From Deltaproteobacteria bacterium (GTDB lineage: Bacteria; Myxococcota_A; UBA9042; PHBI01), in assembly GCA_011526585.1 (NCBI GenBank), contig WYBB01000185.1:1-64000 (forward strand): a stretch of DNA of 64,000 nt. The letters run 5' to 3'. This document shows, in pieces, positions 35,980 to 45,429 of this stretch. Positions within the stretch are counted from its first letter, which is position 1. Every line of letters begins with the position of its first letter. A program made the position numbers and the translations under genes. The notes under the pieces are model-generated. The model made no database searches. It was not told where the DNA came from and worked only from the letters and a program-made list of their open reading frames with translations.

Positions 35980-37707
35980 ATGCCGCAGATGATTCATGGC
36001 GGGAGGCTCATCGCGAAGACGCTGGCGCGCGAGGGCATCGACGCGCTGTTCACGTTGTGCGGTGGGCACATCGCGGCGATCTACGACGGCTGCCTCGACG
36101 AGGGCATCCGCGTCATCGACGTGCGTCACGAGCAGACCGCCGGGCACGCCGCCGATGGCTGGGCGCGCTTGACCGGCAAGCCGGGCGTGGTGGCGGTGAC
36201 GGCCGGGCCGGGCCTGACCGACGCGGTGACCGCGGTCGCGACGGCGCGGCGCTCGGGGGTGCCGATGGTCGTGCTCGGCGGCGCGGGCCCGCGGGTCTTC
36301 CGCGACATGGGCTCGCTGCAGGACATGGATCACGTCGAGCTGATGCGCCCGATCTGCAAGTGGGCGACGAGCGTGCAGGAGACGCGGCGCCTGGGCGAGT
36401 ACATCACCATCGCGCTGCGCAAGGCGCAGAGCGGAGTCCCGGGTCCGGTCTTCCTCGAGCTGCCGCTCGATGTGCTCATGGAGATGGTCGATCTCGACAA
36501 GGTCCCGATGCCGGTGAGCTACCGCGCGACGGCGCGGCTGGCGCCCGATCCGGCCGAGCTCGACAGGGCGCTGGCGCTCGTCGCCGCGGCCGAGCGGCCG
36601 GTCGCGGTGGTCGGCTCGCAGCTGCGCTGGTCGAAGGCGCCGATCGAGACCCTCGCGAGCTTCATGCAGGCGACCGGGATCCCGACCTTCGTCAACGGCA
36701 TGGCGCGCGGCCTGGTCGCGCCGGAAGGATCGCATTTCCTCAATCGTTCCAGGAAGTACGCGCTCAAGAACGCCGACCTCGTGCTGGTCTTCGGCACGCC
36801 CTTCGACTTCCGCCTGAGCTACGGCCAGTCGGAAAAGATCATCGCGGGCTCGCAGTCGGGCACGGCGGGCACGCTGATGCTCAACCTCGCCGCGCCGGTG
36901 ATCCACAAGGACGCCAAGATCGTGCAGGTCGATCTCGACGGCGACGAGATCGGACGCAACCGCACGCGCGGGGTCGAGGTCGGGCTGGTCGCGGACTCGG
37001 GGCTCGTGCTCGAGGCGCTGGCGACGACCGGTGGCGCGGACAAGCGCGCGGCCTGGAACGCGGCCGTGCGCGCGGACGAGGCGGCCAAGTGGGCGAAGAT
37101 GGAGCGGGAGATCGCCGAGGGAGCGGGCGCGGAGGAGGCGCCGAACCCGCTGCGCGTATGCGCCGAGGTCGATCGTTTCGTGCGCTCCGGCGACGTGGTG
37201 ATCGGCGACGGCGGAGACTTCGTCGGCACGGCGGCCTACGTGATGAAGCCGTTCGGCGTGTCGACGTGGATGGATCCGGGGCCGCTCGGCACGCTCGGCG
37301 TGGGGCCGGGCTACGCGCTGGCGGCCAAGCAGGTGCGGCCGGGCGCGCGCGTGGTGATCATGTTCGGCGACGGCTCGTTCGGGCTGCACGCGATGGAGCT
37401 CGAGGCGATGCAGCGGCAGGGCTTGCCGGTGGTCGCGGTGATCGGCAACGACGCGGGCTGGACGCAGATCCTGCGCGGGCAGCGCGACTTCTATGGCGAC
37501 AAGCGCCTGGTGGCGACGCAGCTCGATCACACGCGCTACGAGCGGCTCTGCGACTGCTTCGGCGGACACGGCGAGTGGGTCGAGACGACGAGCGCGCTCG
37601 TGCCGGCGCTGGAGCGGGCGTTCGCGGCGGCCGACGAGGGGCGCGTGGCGGTGGTCAACGTCAAGCTCTCGCAGAGCGCGTTCCGCTCGCAGGCGATCAG
37701 CGTATGA
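35980..37707 (+). CDS. Thiamine-diphosphate-dependent enzyme, acetolactate-synthase-like
   Basis: This 575-residue protein has the three-domain layout of the family. The N-terminal PYR domain has the cofactor-activating Glu in DVRHEQTAGHAADGWARLTGKPG. The central domain runs about residues 190-330 (RPVAVVGSQLRWSKAP). The C-terminal PP domain has MFGDGSFGLHAMELEAMQRQGLPVVAVIGND (ThDP/Mg motif GDGS...N). It resembles acetolactate synthase and the oxalyl-CoA decarboxylase/2-hydroxyacyl-CoA lyase group; no acetolactate small subunit is nearby, so branched-chain synthesis is not assured. The start at MPQMIHGG is set by GGAGG 8 nt upstream. The lipoprotein gene overlaps its stop codon (ATGA). Confidence 0.88.
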   Translation: MPQMIHGGRLIAKTLAREGIDALFTLCGGHIAAIYDGCLDEGIRVIDVRHEQTAGHAADGWARLTGKPGVVAVTAGPGLTDAVTAVATARRSGVPMVVLGGAGPRVFRDMGSLQDMDHVELMRPICKWATSVQETRRLGEYITIALRKAQSGVPGPVFLELPLDVLMEMVDLDKVPMPVSYRATARLAPDPAELDRALALVAAAERPVAVVGSQLRWSKAPIETLASFMQATGIPTFVNGMARGLVAPEGSHFLNRSRKYALKNADLVLVFGTPFDFRLSYGQSEKIIAGSQSGTAGTLMLNLAAPVIHKDAKIVQVDLDGDEIGRNRTRGVEVGLVADSGLVLEALATTGGADKRAAWNAAVRADEAAKWAKMEREIAEGAGAEEAPNPLRVCAEVDRFVRSGDVVIGDGGDFVGTAAYVMKPFGVSTWMDPGPLGTLGVGPGYALAAKQVRPGARVVIMFGDGSFGLHAMELEAMQRQGLPVVAVIGNDAGWTQILRGQRDFYGDKRLVATQLDHTRYERLCDCFGGHGEWVETTSALVPALERAFAAADEGRVAVVNVKLSQSAFRSQAISV

Positions 37708-38096
37708 GCGCGCGCCTGGCGATCGGCGGTGTGCTGGCGGGCGTCGCGATGGTCGCGCTCGCGGGGGGCTGCGGGGGCGGGCCCGAGGTCGATCCGACGC
37801 AGTGCCGGTACGTGCGCCACGTCGGCATGTGCGAGGCGACGGTGACGCTCGATCCGCGCGAGAGCGAGAGCCCCGACGAGGCGACGACGCTCGAGGTGCG
37901 CTGGCGTTGGATGGGCGACGGCCCGGGCGAGGTGCCCGACCGCGTGGTGCGCACGCACCTGAGCGCGAAGGACGCACGCGCGCTGGGCGAGGCGATCGAC
38001 GAGCTCGGCAAGAGCCGCTGCGTGATCGAGCAGGCGGTGGAGCCGGGAGGCTGCGTGGGGATCGCGCGGATCGTGGCGGTCGAAGCGGAGCCTTGA
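37704..38096 (+). CDS. Small predicted lipoprotein
   Basis: This 130-residue protein has a signal with lipobox LAGGC (Cys at about 23), then Cys-containing beta-rich sequence (CRYVRHVGMCEATVTLDPRE, LEVRWRWMGDGPG, SRCVIEQAVEPGGCVGIARIVAVEAEP) with two probable disulfides. Function is unknown. It starts within the stop of the ThDP enzyme gene (ATGA overlap), so the two are translationally coupled, an odd pairing of a cytoplasmic enzyme and an envelope protein. Confidence 0.78.
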   Translation: MSARLAIGGVLAGVAMVALAGGCGGGPEVDPTQCRYVRHVGMCEATVTLDPRESESPDEATTLEVRWRWMGDGPGEVPDRVVRTHLSAKDARALGEAIDELGKSRCVIEQAVEPGGCVGIARIVAVEAEP

Positions 38097-38132
38097 GGCC
38101 GACGCACGTGGGCGACGCGGGCGAGCCCAACG

Positions 38133-38161
38133 TTGACTTCGCGCAGGCCGTGCATTAGGGC
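38133..38161 (+). promoter_or_regulatory. Candidate sigma-70 promoter of the pseudokinase gene
   Basis: TTGACT (38133-38138) is followed after 16-17 bp by TTAGGG/TAGGGC. The -35 is a near-perfect match and the -10 is weak. The predicted start lies about 130 bp before the ATG at 38297. Confidence 0.35.
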
Positions 38162-38199
38162 TGGGGATATCTCAAATTGCCGCGTTCGCGGCGTCACTC

Positions 38200-38214
38200 G
38201 TCGCAGACTGCGAC
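38200..38214. promoter_or_regulatory. Perfect palindrome GTCGCAG-A-CTGCGAC
   Basis: This dyad with 7-bp arms and a single central base lies downstream of the candidate promoter at 38133 and 82 bp before the pseudokinase start. It is a possible repressor site or leader hairpin. Confidence 0.4.
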
Positions 38215-38296
38215 AGAATCCCCTGCCACATTGTCTCGCGTGCCATCGGTGCGCGCGGCCCCGCCCAGGCTTCGAGCCATCACCTCACGGCAACCG

Positions 38297-40480
38297 ATGC
38301 GATCCGTGTTGAGCCGCGTATGCCCCAAGTGCGGCGTCACGGTGTCGGCCCTGACCTGTCCCGTCGACGGTTGGGCCACCGTGCTCGCCGAGGTCAAGGA
38401 CGACAAGGCCCTGCCCCCCGGGAGCCGGGTGCTGGACCGGTTCGTGTGTGACGCGTTCGTCGAGCAGGACGGCGCCGTGGCGATGCACCGCGGGCACGAG
38501 GAGGGCGGCGGGCGCGCGGTGCGGATCGCGGTCTTCCCGATCGACCGCGACGCCGGCGAGGATGAGCGCGCGCGCATGCGAGAGGCCGCGGCGGCGCTGG
38601 CGCAGGTGAGGGATCCGGGGCTCAGCGAGGTGATCGCGAGCGGGCTCTTGCCCGACGGTGGGCTGGCGATCGTGAGCGAGGAGCCGCGCGGACCGACGCT
38701 GGAGGCGCTGATCCGCAAGGGAGCGCTCAGCGGCGAGCGGGTGATCGAGCTCGGGTTGAGCGTGCTGCGGGCGCTCGAGGCGGCGCACGCGGCGGGGATC
38801 TGTCACCACGATCTGGCACCGGCGCGGATCCGCGTGCGCGACGGAGCGCGCGTGACGGTGAGCGAGCTGGGCTTCGCCGACATCCTGCGGCCACCGGAGG
38901 CGCGCTTCGACGAGACGCCGACGCTGGTGCGCGGTGTGCGCTACCGGGCGCCCGAGCAGGCACGGGCGCGGGCGGTGACGCGCCACGCGGACGTCTACGC
39001 GGTCGGCGCGATCCTCTTCGAGGCGCTGAACGGGGCGGCGCCGCGAGAGGCGAGCGCGGACTCGGCGCCGCTCGTGGTCGGGCGACCGGCAGAGGGCGAG
39101 CACGAGCGGGCGCTGCTCGCCAAGGGTGTGGAGGCACCGCTGGTGGCGGTGATCGCGCGGTGTCTCGCGCGCAAGCCGTGGAACCGCTACGACTCGGCGA
39201 CGGAGGCGCGCGAGGCTCTGGAAGGTGCGCGCGAGGCGATCGAGCAGGCGGGGCCGATCGGGCAGGCGCGGCTCGGGGAGATCGCGTGGGGCGAGCCGCG
39301 CTCGGAGCCGGCGACGCGCGAGACGGCGCGGCCGGGTGACGCGAACACGAGCGGGCTCTTGACCATCGGCGCGTGGGCGGCGAGCGATCCGGACCCGTCG
39401 CAGCCGAACGTGGTCTTGCAGAACCTCGAGCCGGTGGCGCCGATCGCGCGGCCGGCGGGGACGGGGGTGCGGCGGGAGCGGCGCGCGTGGTGGCTCGTGC
39501 TCGCGGCGGCGCTGGTCGTCGGGGTCGGGGTCGCGGTCGCGCTGTGGGCGACGCGCGATGATGGTGAGCGGGCGGAGGGGATCGCGCGCGAGGTCGCGCG
39601 GTTCGAGCGCGTGGCCGAGAGCGCGGTCGCGGGTGAAGGTGCGATCGAGCGAGAGCCGGAGCGCGTCGCTGTGGCCGAGGGAACGGGAAGGAGCACGGCT
39701 GCGGCTGCGGGAGAGGGCGCGGGAGCGGAAGCGCGAGCGGAAGCGGAAGCGGGAGAGGGCGAGGCGCACGAGGGGCCGGTCGTGATCGACGTGCCCGAGA
39801 TCGTCGTCGAGCACGTGGCGCCCGTCGAGCCCGTGGCACCGGTCGAGCCCGTGGCACCGGTCGAGCCCGCGGTGCCGGTCGCGCGCGAGGAGGTCGTGGC
39901 GGAGACGGCGCCGCCGGTCAAGAAGACGTGGTCGCAGCGGCGGCGCGAGGAGCTCGAGGCGGAGATCAAGGCCGTCGAGGAGAAGAAGCAGCGCTACCGT
40001 GAGGCTCGTGAGAGGCGCGAGCGGGAGGCGGCGGAGGCGGCGCGGCTCGAGGCCGAGGCGAAGGCCGCGCGACGGGCGGCGTGGTTGGCCAAGGTCGAGG
40101 CCGAAAAGCGCGCGCAGGCGGAGCTGGAGGCGCAGGCCAAGGCCGCCGCGGAGGCGCGCAAGGCCCGGCGGCTGGCCGAGGCGGCCAAGGCGGAGGCGCC
40201 GAAGCGCGAGGTGCGACCGGTCCAGAAGGCGGCAGAGGAGCCCGAGGCCGAGGTCGATCCGACGACGCGCCGGGCGCTCCTGGCGACGGATCCGGCGGGG
40301 GCGACGGTGATGATCGACGGCAAGCGTGTCGGGGTGACACCGCTGACGCTGAGCTGGCCGACCGGGCAGACCAGGCACGTGTGGCTGATGCTCGAGGGGT
40401 ATCAGCCGGCGGGCTTCGATGTCGGCGAGGCGCAGCACTCGAAGATGCTGAAGGTCGAGCTGGTGCCGCTGGCGCCCTGA
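38297..40480 (+). CDS. Pseudokinase-like protein with coiled coil and C-terminal PEGA domain
   Basis: This 727-residue protein begins with CPKCGV...LTCP, a zinc-ribbon-like start. A protein-kinase fold follows (LEALIRKGALSGERVIELGLSVLRALEAAHAAGICHHDLAP, RYRAPEQARARAVTRHADVYAVGAILFEAL) whose catalytic residues are damaged: no Gly-rich loop, no VAIK lysine, HRDLKPxN became HHDLAPAR and DFG became ELG. A transmembrane helix (AWWLVLAAALVVGVGVAVALW, about residue 400), an acidic Glu/Ala linker, a charged coiled coil (QRRREELEAEIKAVEEKKQRYREARERRE) and a PEGA domain (LLATDPAGATVMIDGKRVGVTPLTLSW) follow. It is probably a signalling scaffold, not an active kinase. A family A palindrome follows its stop codon. 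Confidence 0.85.
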   Translation: MRSVLSRVCPKCGVTVSALTCPVDGWATVLAEVKDDKALPPGSRVLDRFVCDAFVEQDGAVAMHRGHEEGGGRAVRIAVFPIDRDAGEDERARMREAAAALAQVRDPGLSEVIASGLLPDGGLAIVSEEPRGPTLEALIRKGALSGERVIELGLSVLRALEAAHAAGICHHDLAPARIRVRDGARVTVSELGFADILRPPEARFDETPTLVRGVRYRAPEQARARAVTRHADVYAVGAILFEALNGAAPREASADSAPLVVGRPAEGEHERALLAKGVEAPLVAVIARCLARKPWNRYDSATEAREALEGAREAIEQAGPIGQARLGEIAWGEPRSEPATRETARPGDANTSGLLTIGAWAASDPDPSQPNVVLQNLEPVAPIARPAGTGVRRERRAWWLVLAAALVVGVGVAVALWATRDDGERAEGIAREVARFERVAESAVAGEGAIEREPERVAVAEGTGRSTAAAAGEGAGAEARAEAEAGEGEAHEGPVVIDVPEIVVEHVAPVEPVAPVEPVAPVEPAVPVAREEVVAETAPPVKKTWSQRRREELEAEIKAVEEKKQRYREARERREREAAEAARLEAEAKAARRAAWLAKVEAEKRAQAELEAQAKAAAEARKARRLAEAAKAEAPKREVRPVQKAAEEPEAEVDPTTRRALLATDPAGATVMIDGKRVGVTPLTLSWPTGQTRHVWLMLEGYQPAGFDVGEAQHSKMLKVELVPLAP

Positions 40481-40495
40481 GCGGCTGATCTCTCC

Positions 40496-40516
40496 GGGCG
40501 GCCACGAGGGCCGCCC
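40496..40516. repeat. Family A palindromic repeat
   Basis: GGGCGGCC-ACGAG-GGCCGCCC followed by CTAC is identical to the copies at 3166 and 3219. It lies 16 bp after the pseudokinase stop, between convergent genes. Confidence 0.8.
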
Positions 40517-40590
40517 CTACCTGAGTCGCCGCACGAGCGACCGACCGACTGACGCCGCAGACGCCCACCGCAGCCGATCTTCGACAGCCT

Positions 40591-41145
40591 TCAGGCGGAG
40601 ACGGTGTCGGCGCGCAGGGTCTCGGCAGCGTCAGGGCCGAAGAGCTGGGCGACGAGCGCGAGCGCGAAGGCGACGGCGGTGCCGGGCCCGCGGCTGGTGG
40701 TGATGTTGCCGTCGATGACGACGGCGTCCTCGGCATAAGGGAACCCGGCGAGCTCGGGGCGCGAGCCGGGCCAACTGGTGATGCGGGTCTTGTGGTCGAG
40801 GCCGGCCTTGGCGAGCACGGTCGGGGCGGCGCAGATCGCGGCGGTGGGCAGGTGCTTGTGAAGCCGCTCGCGCAGGAGGTGCATGAGCTCGGCCGAGGCG
40901 GCGAGGTTCTTCACGGCCGGGCCGCCGGGGAGCACGACCAGATCGAAGGCGTCGCCCCACTCGGCGATCGCCTCGGAGAGATCGATGTCGGCCATGACGC
41001 GGATGCGGTGCTTGCCGGTGATCGGGTTGGGTGCGCCGACCGAGGCGGTGACGACGTGGGCGCCGGCGCGGCGGAGGTAGTCGACGACGGTGAGGGCCTC
41101 GACCTCTTCGAAGCCGGGTGCGAGAGGGACGAGCACGCGTTTCAT
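40591..41145 (-). CDS. DJ-1/PfpI (YajL-type) family protein
   Basis: This 184-residue protein of the DJ-1 fold has E13 in PGFEEVEA, VVLPGG near 70-75 and the nucleophile elbow AAICAAP (Cys105). It is the length of YajL/DJ-1, whose members are proposed to protect against glycation or oxidative damage in the cytoplasm. AGGGAGG lies upstream of the ATG. It is divergent from the FHA/sigma-54 activator, whose start is about 110 bp away. Confidence 0.9.
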   Translation of the reverse strand: MKRVLVPLAPGFEEVEALTVVDYLRRAGAHVVTASVGAPNPITGKHRIRVMADIDLSEAIAEWGDAFDLVVLPGGPAVKNLAASAELMHLLRERLHKHLPTAAICAAPTVLAKAGLDHKTRITSWPGSRPELAGFPYAEDAVVIDGNITTSRGPGTAVAFALALVAQLFGPDAAETLRADTVSA

Positions 41146-41242
41146 GGAGGCCTCCCTGGTGTGGGCTGGGGGGTGAGCTGGGGTGTCGTGTCGGGCAACG
41201 TGCCACCGCGAATGCAGCGGTGCAAGCGCGTGCGCTCGGGTG

Positions 41243-41248
41243 TATCGT
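41243..41248 (+). promoter_or_regulatory. -10-like TATCGT 7 nt before the activator gene
   Basis: TATCGT ends 7 nt before the ATG at 41256 and no Shine-Dalgarno sequence is visible, so a leaderless mRNA is plausible. The -35 region is not convincing. Confidence 0.3.
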
Positions 41249-41255
41249 CGCGCCC

Positions 41256-42611
<1,356 letters not shown>

Positions 42612-42626
42612 ATAGCGGTTCAGGAC

Positions 42627-42652
42627 CCGCGGCGCCCGAGGTGCGGTTTTTT
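42627..42652 (+). terminator. Intrinsic terminator after the sigma-54 activator gene
   Basis: CCGCG (42627-42631) pairs with TGCGG (42642-42646, one G-T pair) around a 10-nt loop, followed by TTTTTT. It lies 15 bp after the stop codon. Confidence 0.6.
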
Positions 42653-42727
42653 GGACGAGGCCGGCGAAGGGATCTAGGGTGGCTCGGCTGTTGGGGAGTC
42701 GATGCAGCGCGAGCCAGGAGGAAGCAA

Positions 42728-43039
42728 GTGAACAAGGCAGTGGGCGCGACGACCGCGAAGGTGCGCGTGACGGAACGGCGGGAGCTGGCGACGGCCTTCC
42801 GCGAGGCGCAGCTCTCCCGCGAGGAGGAGCTGGTGTTGCGCATGCGGCACGGGATCCCCGAGCCACGCGCGGCGGCGTTGGAGTTCCGTGGGCAAGGCCA
42901 CCCGGAGCTCGCGGCGAAGCTGGCGATGATGGAGCTGGCGGCCCTCGAGGAGCTGCACGCGCGCGGCACGACGCCGGCGGAGAGCCCGCGCGAGGCGGCC
43001 GTCAAGCACGCGATCATCGAGCGCCTCAAGAAGCTGTAG
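42728..43039 (+). CDS. Small protein with a sigma-70 region-4-like segment
   Basis: This 103-residue protein starts at GTG (42728) with AGGAGG 6 nt upstream. Residues 30-45, LSREEELVLRMRHGI, closely resemble the start of sigma-70 region 4 (LTPREAKVLRMRFGI in housekeeping sigma factors). The rest lacks the recognition helix and instead is helical and Glu/Ala-rich (HPELAAKLAMMELAALEELHARG). It may mimic or touch the RNA polymerase beta-flap, or the likeness may be chance. Terminators flank it on both sides (42627-42652 and 43073-43118), so it is a single-gene unit. Confidence 0.65.
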   Translation: MNKAVGATTAKVRVTERRELATAFREAQLSREEELVLRMRHGIPEPRAAALEFRGQGHPELAAKLAMMELAALEELHARGTTPAESPREAAVKHAIIERLKKL

Positions 43040-43072
43040 GCGAACGGTCCCGTCGCCCGGAGGGCGATCGAG

Positions 43073-43118
43073 GGGGCGATCCGCGGCGTCGATGGCGCCG
43101 GGGGATCGTCCCCTTTTT
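43073..43118 (+). terminator. Intrinsic terminator after the small protein gene
   Basis: GGGGCGATCC (43073-43082) pairs with GGATCGTCCCC (43103-43113, one bulged T), followed by TTTTT at 43114-43118. A smaller nested stem GGGGA-TCG-TCCCC is also possible. The remaining 158 bp to the next gene show nothing else I can name. Confidence 0.75.
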
Positions 43119-43276
43119 GCTTTCGTGGGGACGTGTTCGCGAGGGGGAGACGCGGGTCGGAGATCGAGCGCGATCGGTTGCGGTCGATCGGCAGGCGCGG
43201 TAGGAAGCGGGCAATCGAGGTGCATGGCGCCGCACTGTCGCGCGGCGCCGTGCAGGGTCGAGTCCGGGAGCACATC

Positions 43277-44131
43277 ATGTCCACCGCGTTCGTCAGCGTG
43301 CCGCTGTTCCAAGGGATCTCCGAAGAAGGCCTGCAGGGGCTCGGGGAGGTTTTCGAGCGCTTCGAGGCGGACGAGGCCACCGTGCTCTTCTCGACCGGCG
43401 AGGTGGCGGACTGGCTCTACCTGCTGGTCGACGGGCGCGTCGCGCTGCAGGAGGAGGGCGAGAGCACGATCGAGCTGCAGCCGATCTCGCTCATCGGCGA
43501 GCTCGGGGCGATGGTCGGGCTCAAGCGACGGGTGACGGCGATCGCGATCACGCCGTCGGTCTTCCTGCGGGCGACCGGCGCGTCGCTCAGAGCGTTCTTC
43601 GAGCGCAACGCGAGCGTGGCGGTGACCTTCTATCAGAACCTGCTCGGCATGTCGGCCGACAAGATCCGCCGCGACGAGCAACGCATCGACGACATGCGGC
43701 GCAACCTCATCAAGACGCAGAAGGCGCTCAAGGCGATGCGCGAGCTGGTGCTCGAGAGCCCGTCGACCGAGCTCTCGGAGCCGATCCACGACATGCTCGA
43801 GTACCTGATCGCCCAGAACCGGCGGGCGAACTACGTGGTGGCGCCGCCGTCGGCGCTGCCGGTGAGCGTGAGGCTGCCCGACGGCAGCGCCTTCCCCGTG
43901 TTGCAGATGTCACGGCAGTTCCTGGAGATCCCGTCGGCTGCGATCGCGCGCGGCAACGAGCACTGGCGCGGGGTCCTGCTCCTGCCGAACACCGAGATCC
44001 CGATCGCCGGCACGCTGGAGGCGGGCGGCGGCGAGTCGGCGCGCGTCAACCTCGACATGCTGATCGACGAGTACTCGGCGAGCCTCGAGGACTACCTCAC
44101 GCAGGCGCAGCTGCTCGACATCGTCCTGTAG
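43277..44131 (+). CDS. Cyclic-nucleotide-binding domain protein without HTH
   Basis: This 284-residue protein has an N-terminal cNMP-binding (CRP-like) beta-barrel: VPLFQGISEEGLQGLGEVFERFEADEATVLFSTGEVADWLYLLVDGRVAL, then ISLIGELGAMVGLKRRVTAIAITPSVFLRATG. The phosphate-binding cassette is partly altered (LIGELGAMVGLKRRVTAI where FGE-x-A-x4-RxAT is typical), so ligand binding may be lost. A helical linker (DKIRRDEQRIDDMRRNLIKTQKALKAMRELVLES) follows. The C-terminal 100 residues match no family I recognise. No DNA-binding HTH is seen. The start at MSTAFVSV is preceded by GGGAG. Confidence 0.82.
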   Translation: MSTAFVSVPLFQGISEEGLQGLGEVFERFEADEATVLFSTGEVADWLYLLVDGRVALQEEGESTIELQPISLIGELGAMVGLKRRVTAIAITPSVFLRATGASLRAFFERNASVAVTFYQNLLGMSADKIRRDEQRIDDMRRNLIKTQKALKAMRELVLESPSTELSEPIHDMLEYLIAQNRRANYVVAPPSALPVSVRLPDGSAFPVLQMSRQFLEIPSAAIARGNEHWRGVLLLPNTEIPIAGTLEAGGGESARVNLDMLIDEYSASLEDYLTQAQLLDIVL

Positions 44132-44184
44132 GTGCGGTGAGCGGCGGCTCGACGTGGGATCGGGGCGGGTGTAACCTCTGGTGA

Positions 44185-44208
44185 GATCGCACAACCCCGG
44201 CTGCGATC
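44185..44208. promoter_or_regulatory. Dyad upstream of the cytochrome operon
   Basis: GATCGCA (44185-44191) and TGCGATC (44202-44208) are perfect 7-bp arms with a 10-bp centre, 37 bp before the cytochrome start. TGTAAC, a weak -10, lies about 10 bp upstream. This is a possible operator. Confidence 0.35.
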
Positions 44209-44244
44209 GTCACTCGCCGGGTCGGTGCGTCACAGGAGGATGCC

Positions 44245-45429
44245 ATGCGTTTCGTGGTCTTTGCTGGTGTGTTGATGATGGCGGCGTGCGGGGGCAAGAA
44301 GCCAGCCCCGGCCGACGTGGTGGCGGCCGAGGACGGCGCGGACAAGCCCGCCGAGGACGCGGCGGCCAAGGCCGAGGACGCGGCGGCCAAGGCCGAGGAC
44401 GCGGCGGCCAAGGCCGAGGACGCGGCGGCCAAGGCCGAGGACGCGGCGGCCAAGGCCGAGGACGCGGCGGCGGGCGATGCAGCGACGACGGGCGATGCAG
44501 CGGCGGCGGCCGGTGATGCGGCGGCCGGGCCCAGCGCGGAGGTACTGGCGCGCGGTGAGTACATCGCCGGGGTCGCCGGGTGCGCGCTCTGCCACACGGC
44601 GTTCGGGCCGAAGGGGCCGGCGCTCGACAAGATGTGGGCCGGCGGGCTGGAGATCCCCGAGGCCTTCGGCACGTGGCGCTCGCCCAACATCACCCAGGAC
44701 AAGAAGACCGGAATCGGCGGCTGGAGCGACGAGGAGATCATCGCCGCGGTGCGTCAGGGCAAGCGGCCGGACGGCTCGCAGATGTACCCGATCATGCCCT
44801 ACCCCTTCTACAACGCGATGTCGGACGGCGACGCCAAGGCGCTGGTTGCCTACCTGCGCACGATCCCGGCGATCGAGAACGCCGTCGCCGGCAACACCGA
44901 TCTGAAGCTGCCCAAGATGGAGGTGCCTCCGGCCAAGGGCGCCGAGCCGGGCGACGATCCGGTCAAGCGCGGCGAGTACCTGGCGGCGCTCGCGCACTGC
45001 GCGGTGTGTCACACGCCGATGGGACCCGAGGGCATGGACATGTCGAAGTTCATGGCCGGCGGGTCGCCGATGGAGATCCCGGCCTTCGGAGAGGGTGCGC
45101 TGCACCCGCCCAACCTGACGCCGCACCCGGAGACCGGGATCGGCACCTGGACCGACGCCGAGATCACGACGGCGCTGCGTGAGATGAAGAAGAAGGACGG
45201 CTCGCCGATCCTCGGGCCGATGGCGATGTACCAGATGGGCTGGGCGAAGATCTCCGACCAGGACATCGCGGCGATCATCGCGTACCTGAGGTCGCTGCCG
45301 CCGATCGAAAACGCCGTGCCGAAGTCGACCTTCAAGCCGCACGGGCCGCCGCCCGATGCGCCGCCGCCGGGTGATGCCGACGCGGGCGCCGCCCCGGGCG
45401 GGGACGACAAGGCCGACGCCGCGCCGTGA
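44245..45429 (+). CDS. Dihaem cytochrome c lipoprotein
   Basis: This 394-residue protein has a lipoprotein signal (MRFVVFAGVLMMAAC) and an Ala/Lys/Glu/Asp linker made of five identical AAAKAED heptads. Two cytochrome c modules follow, each with a CxxCH haem site (CALCH, C113-H117; CAVCH, C252-H256) and distal Met candidates (IMPYPFY; ILGPMAMYQMGW). Both have the NITQD/NLTPHPETGIG...WTDAEI pattern of alcohol-dehydrogenase-type cytochrome subunits. It probably carries electrons on the periplasmic face. AGGAGG precedes the start. The next cytochrome gene overlaps its stop (GTGA). Confidence 0.9.
   Translation: MRFVVFAGVLMMAACGGKKPAPADVVAAEDGADKPAEDAAAKAEDAAAKAEDAAAKAEDAAAKAEDAAAKAEDAAAGDAATTGDAAAAAGDAAAGPSAEVLARGEYIAGVAGCALCHTAFGPKGPALDKMWAGGLEIPEAFGTWRSPNITQDKKTGIGGWSDEEIIAAVRQGKRPDGSQMYPIMPYPFYNAMSDGDAKALVAYLRTIPAIENAVAGNTDLKLPKMEVPPAKGAEPGDDPVKRGEYLAALAHCAVCHTPMGPEGMDMSKFMAGGSPMEIPAFGEGALHPPNLTPHPETGIGTWTDAEITTALREMKKKDGSPILGPMAMYQMGWAKISDQDIAAIIAYLRSLPPIENAVPKSTFKPHGPPPDAPPPGDADAGAAPGGDDKADAAP
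44353..44472 (+). repeat. 21-bp in-frame minisatellite in the cytochrome gene
   Basis: Five perfect 21-bp copies (44353-44457) plus a 15-bp partial copy encode the heptad EDAAAKA. The perfect DNA identity means recent expansion. It forms the spacer between the lipid anchor and the haem domains. Confidence 0.9.
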
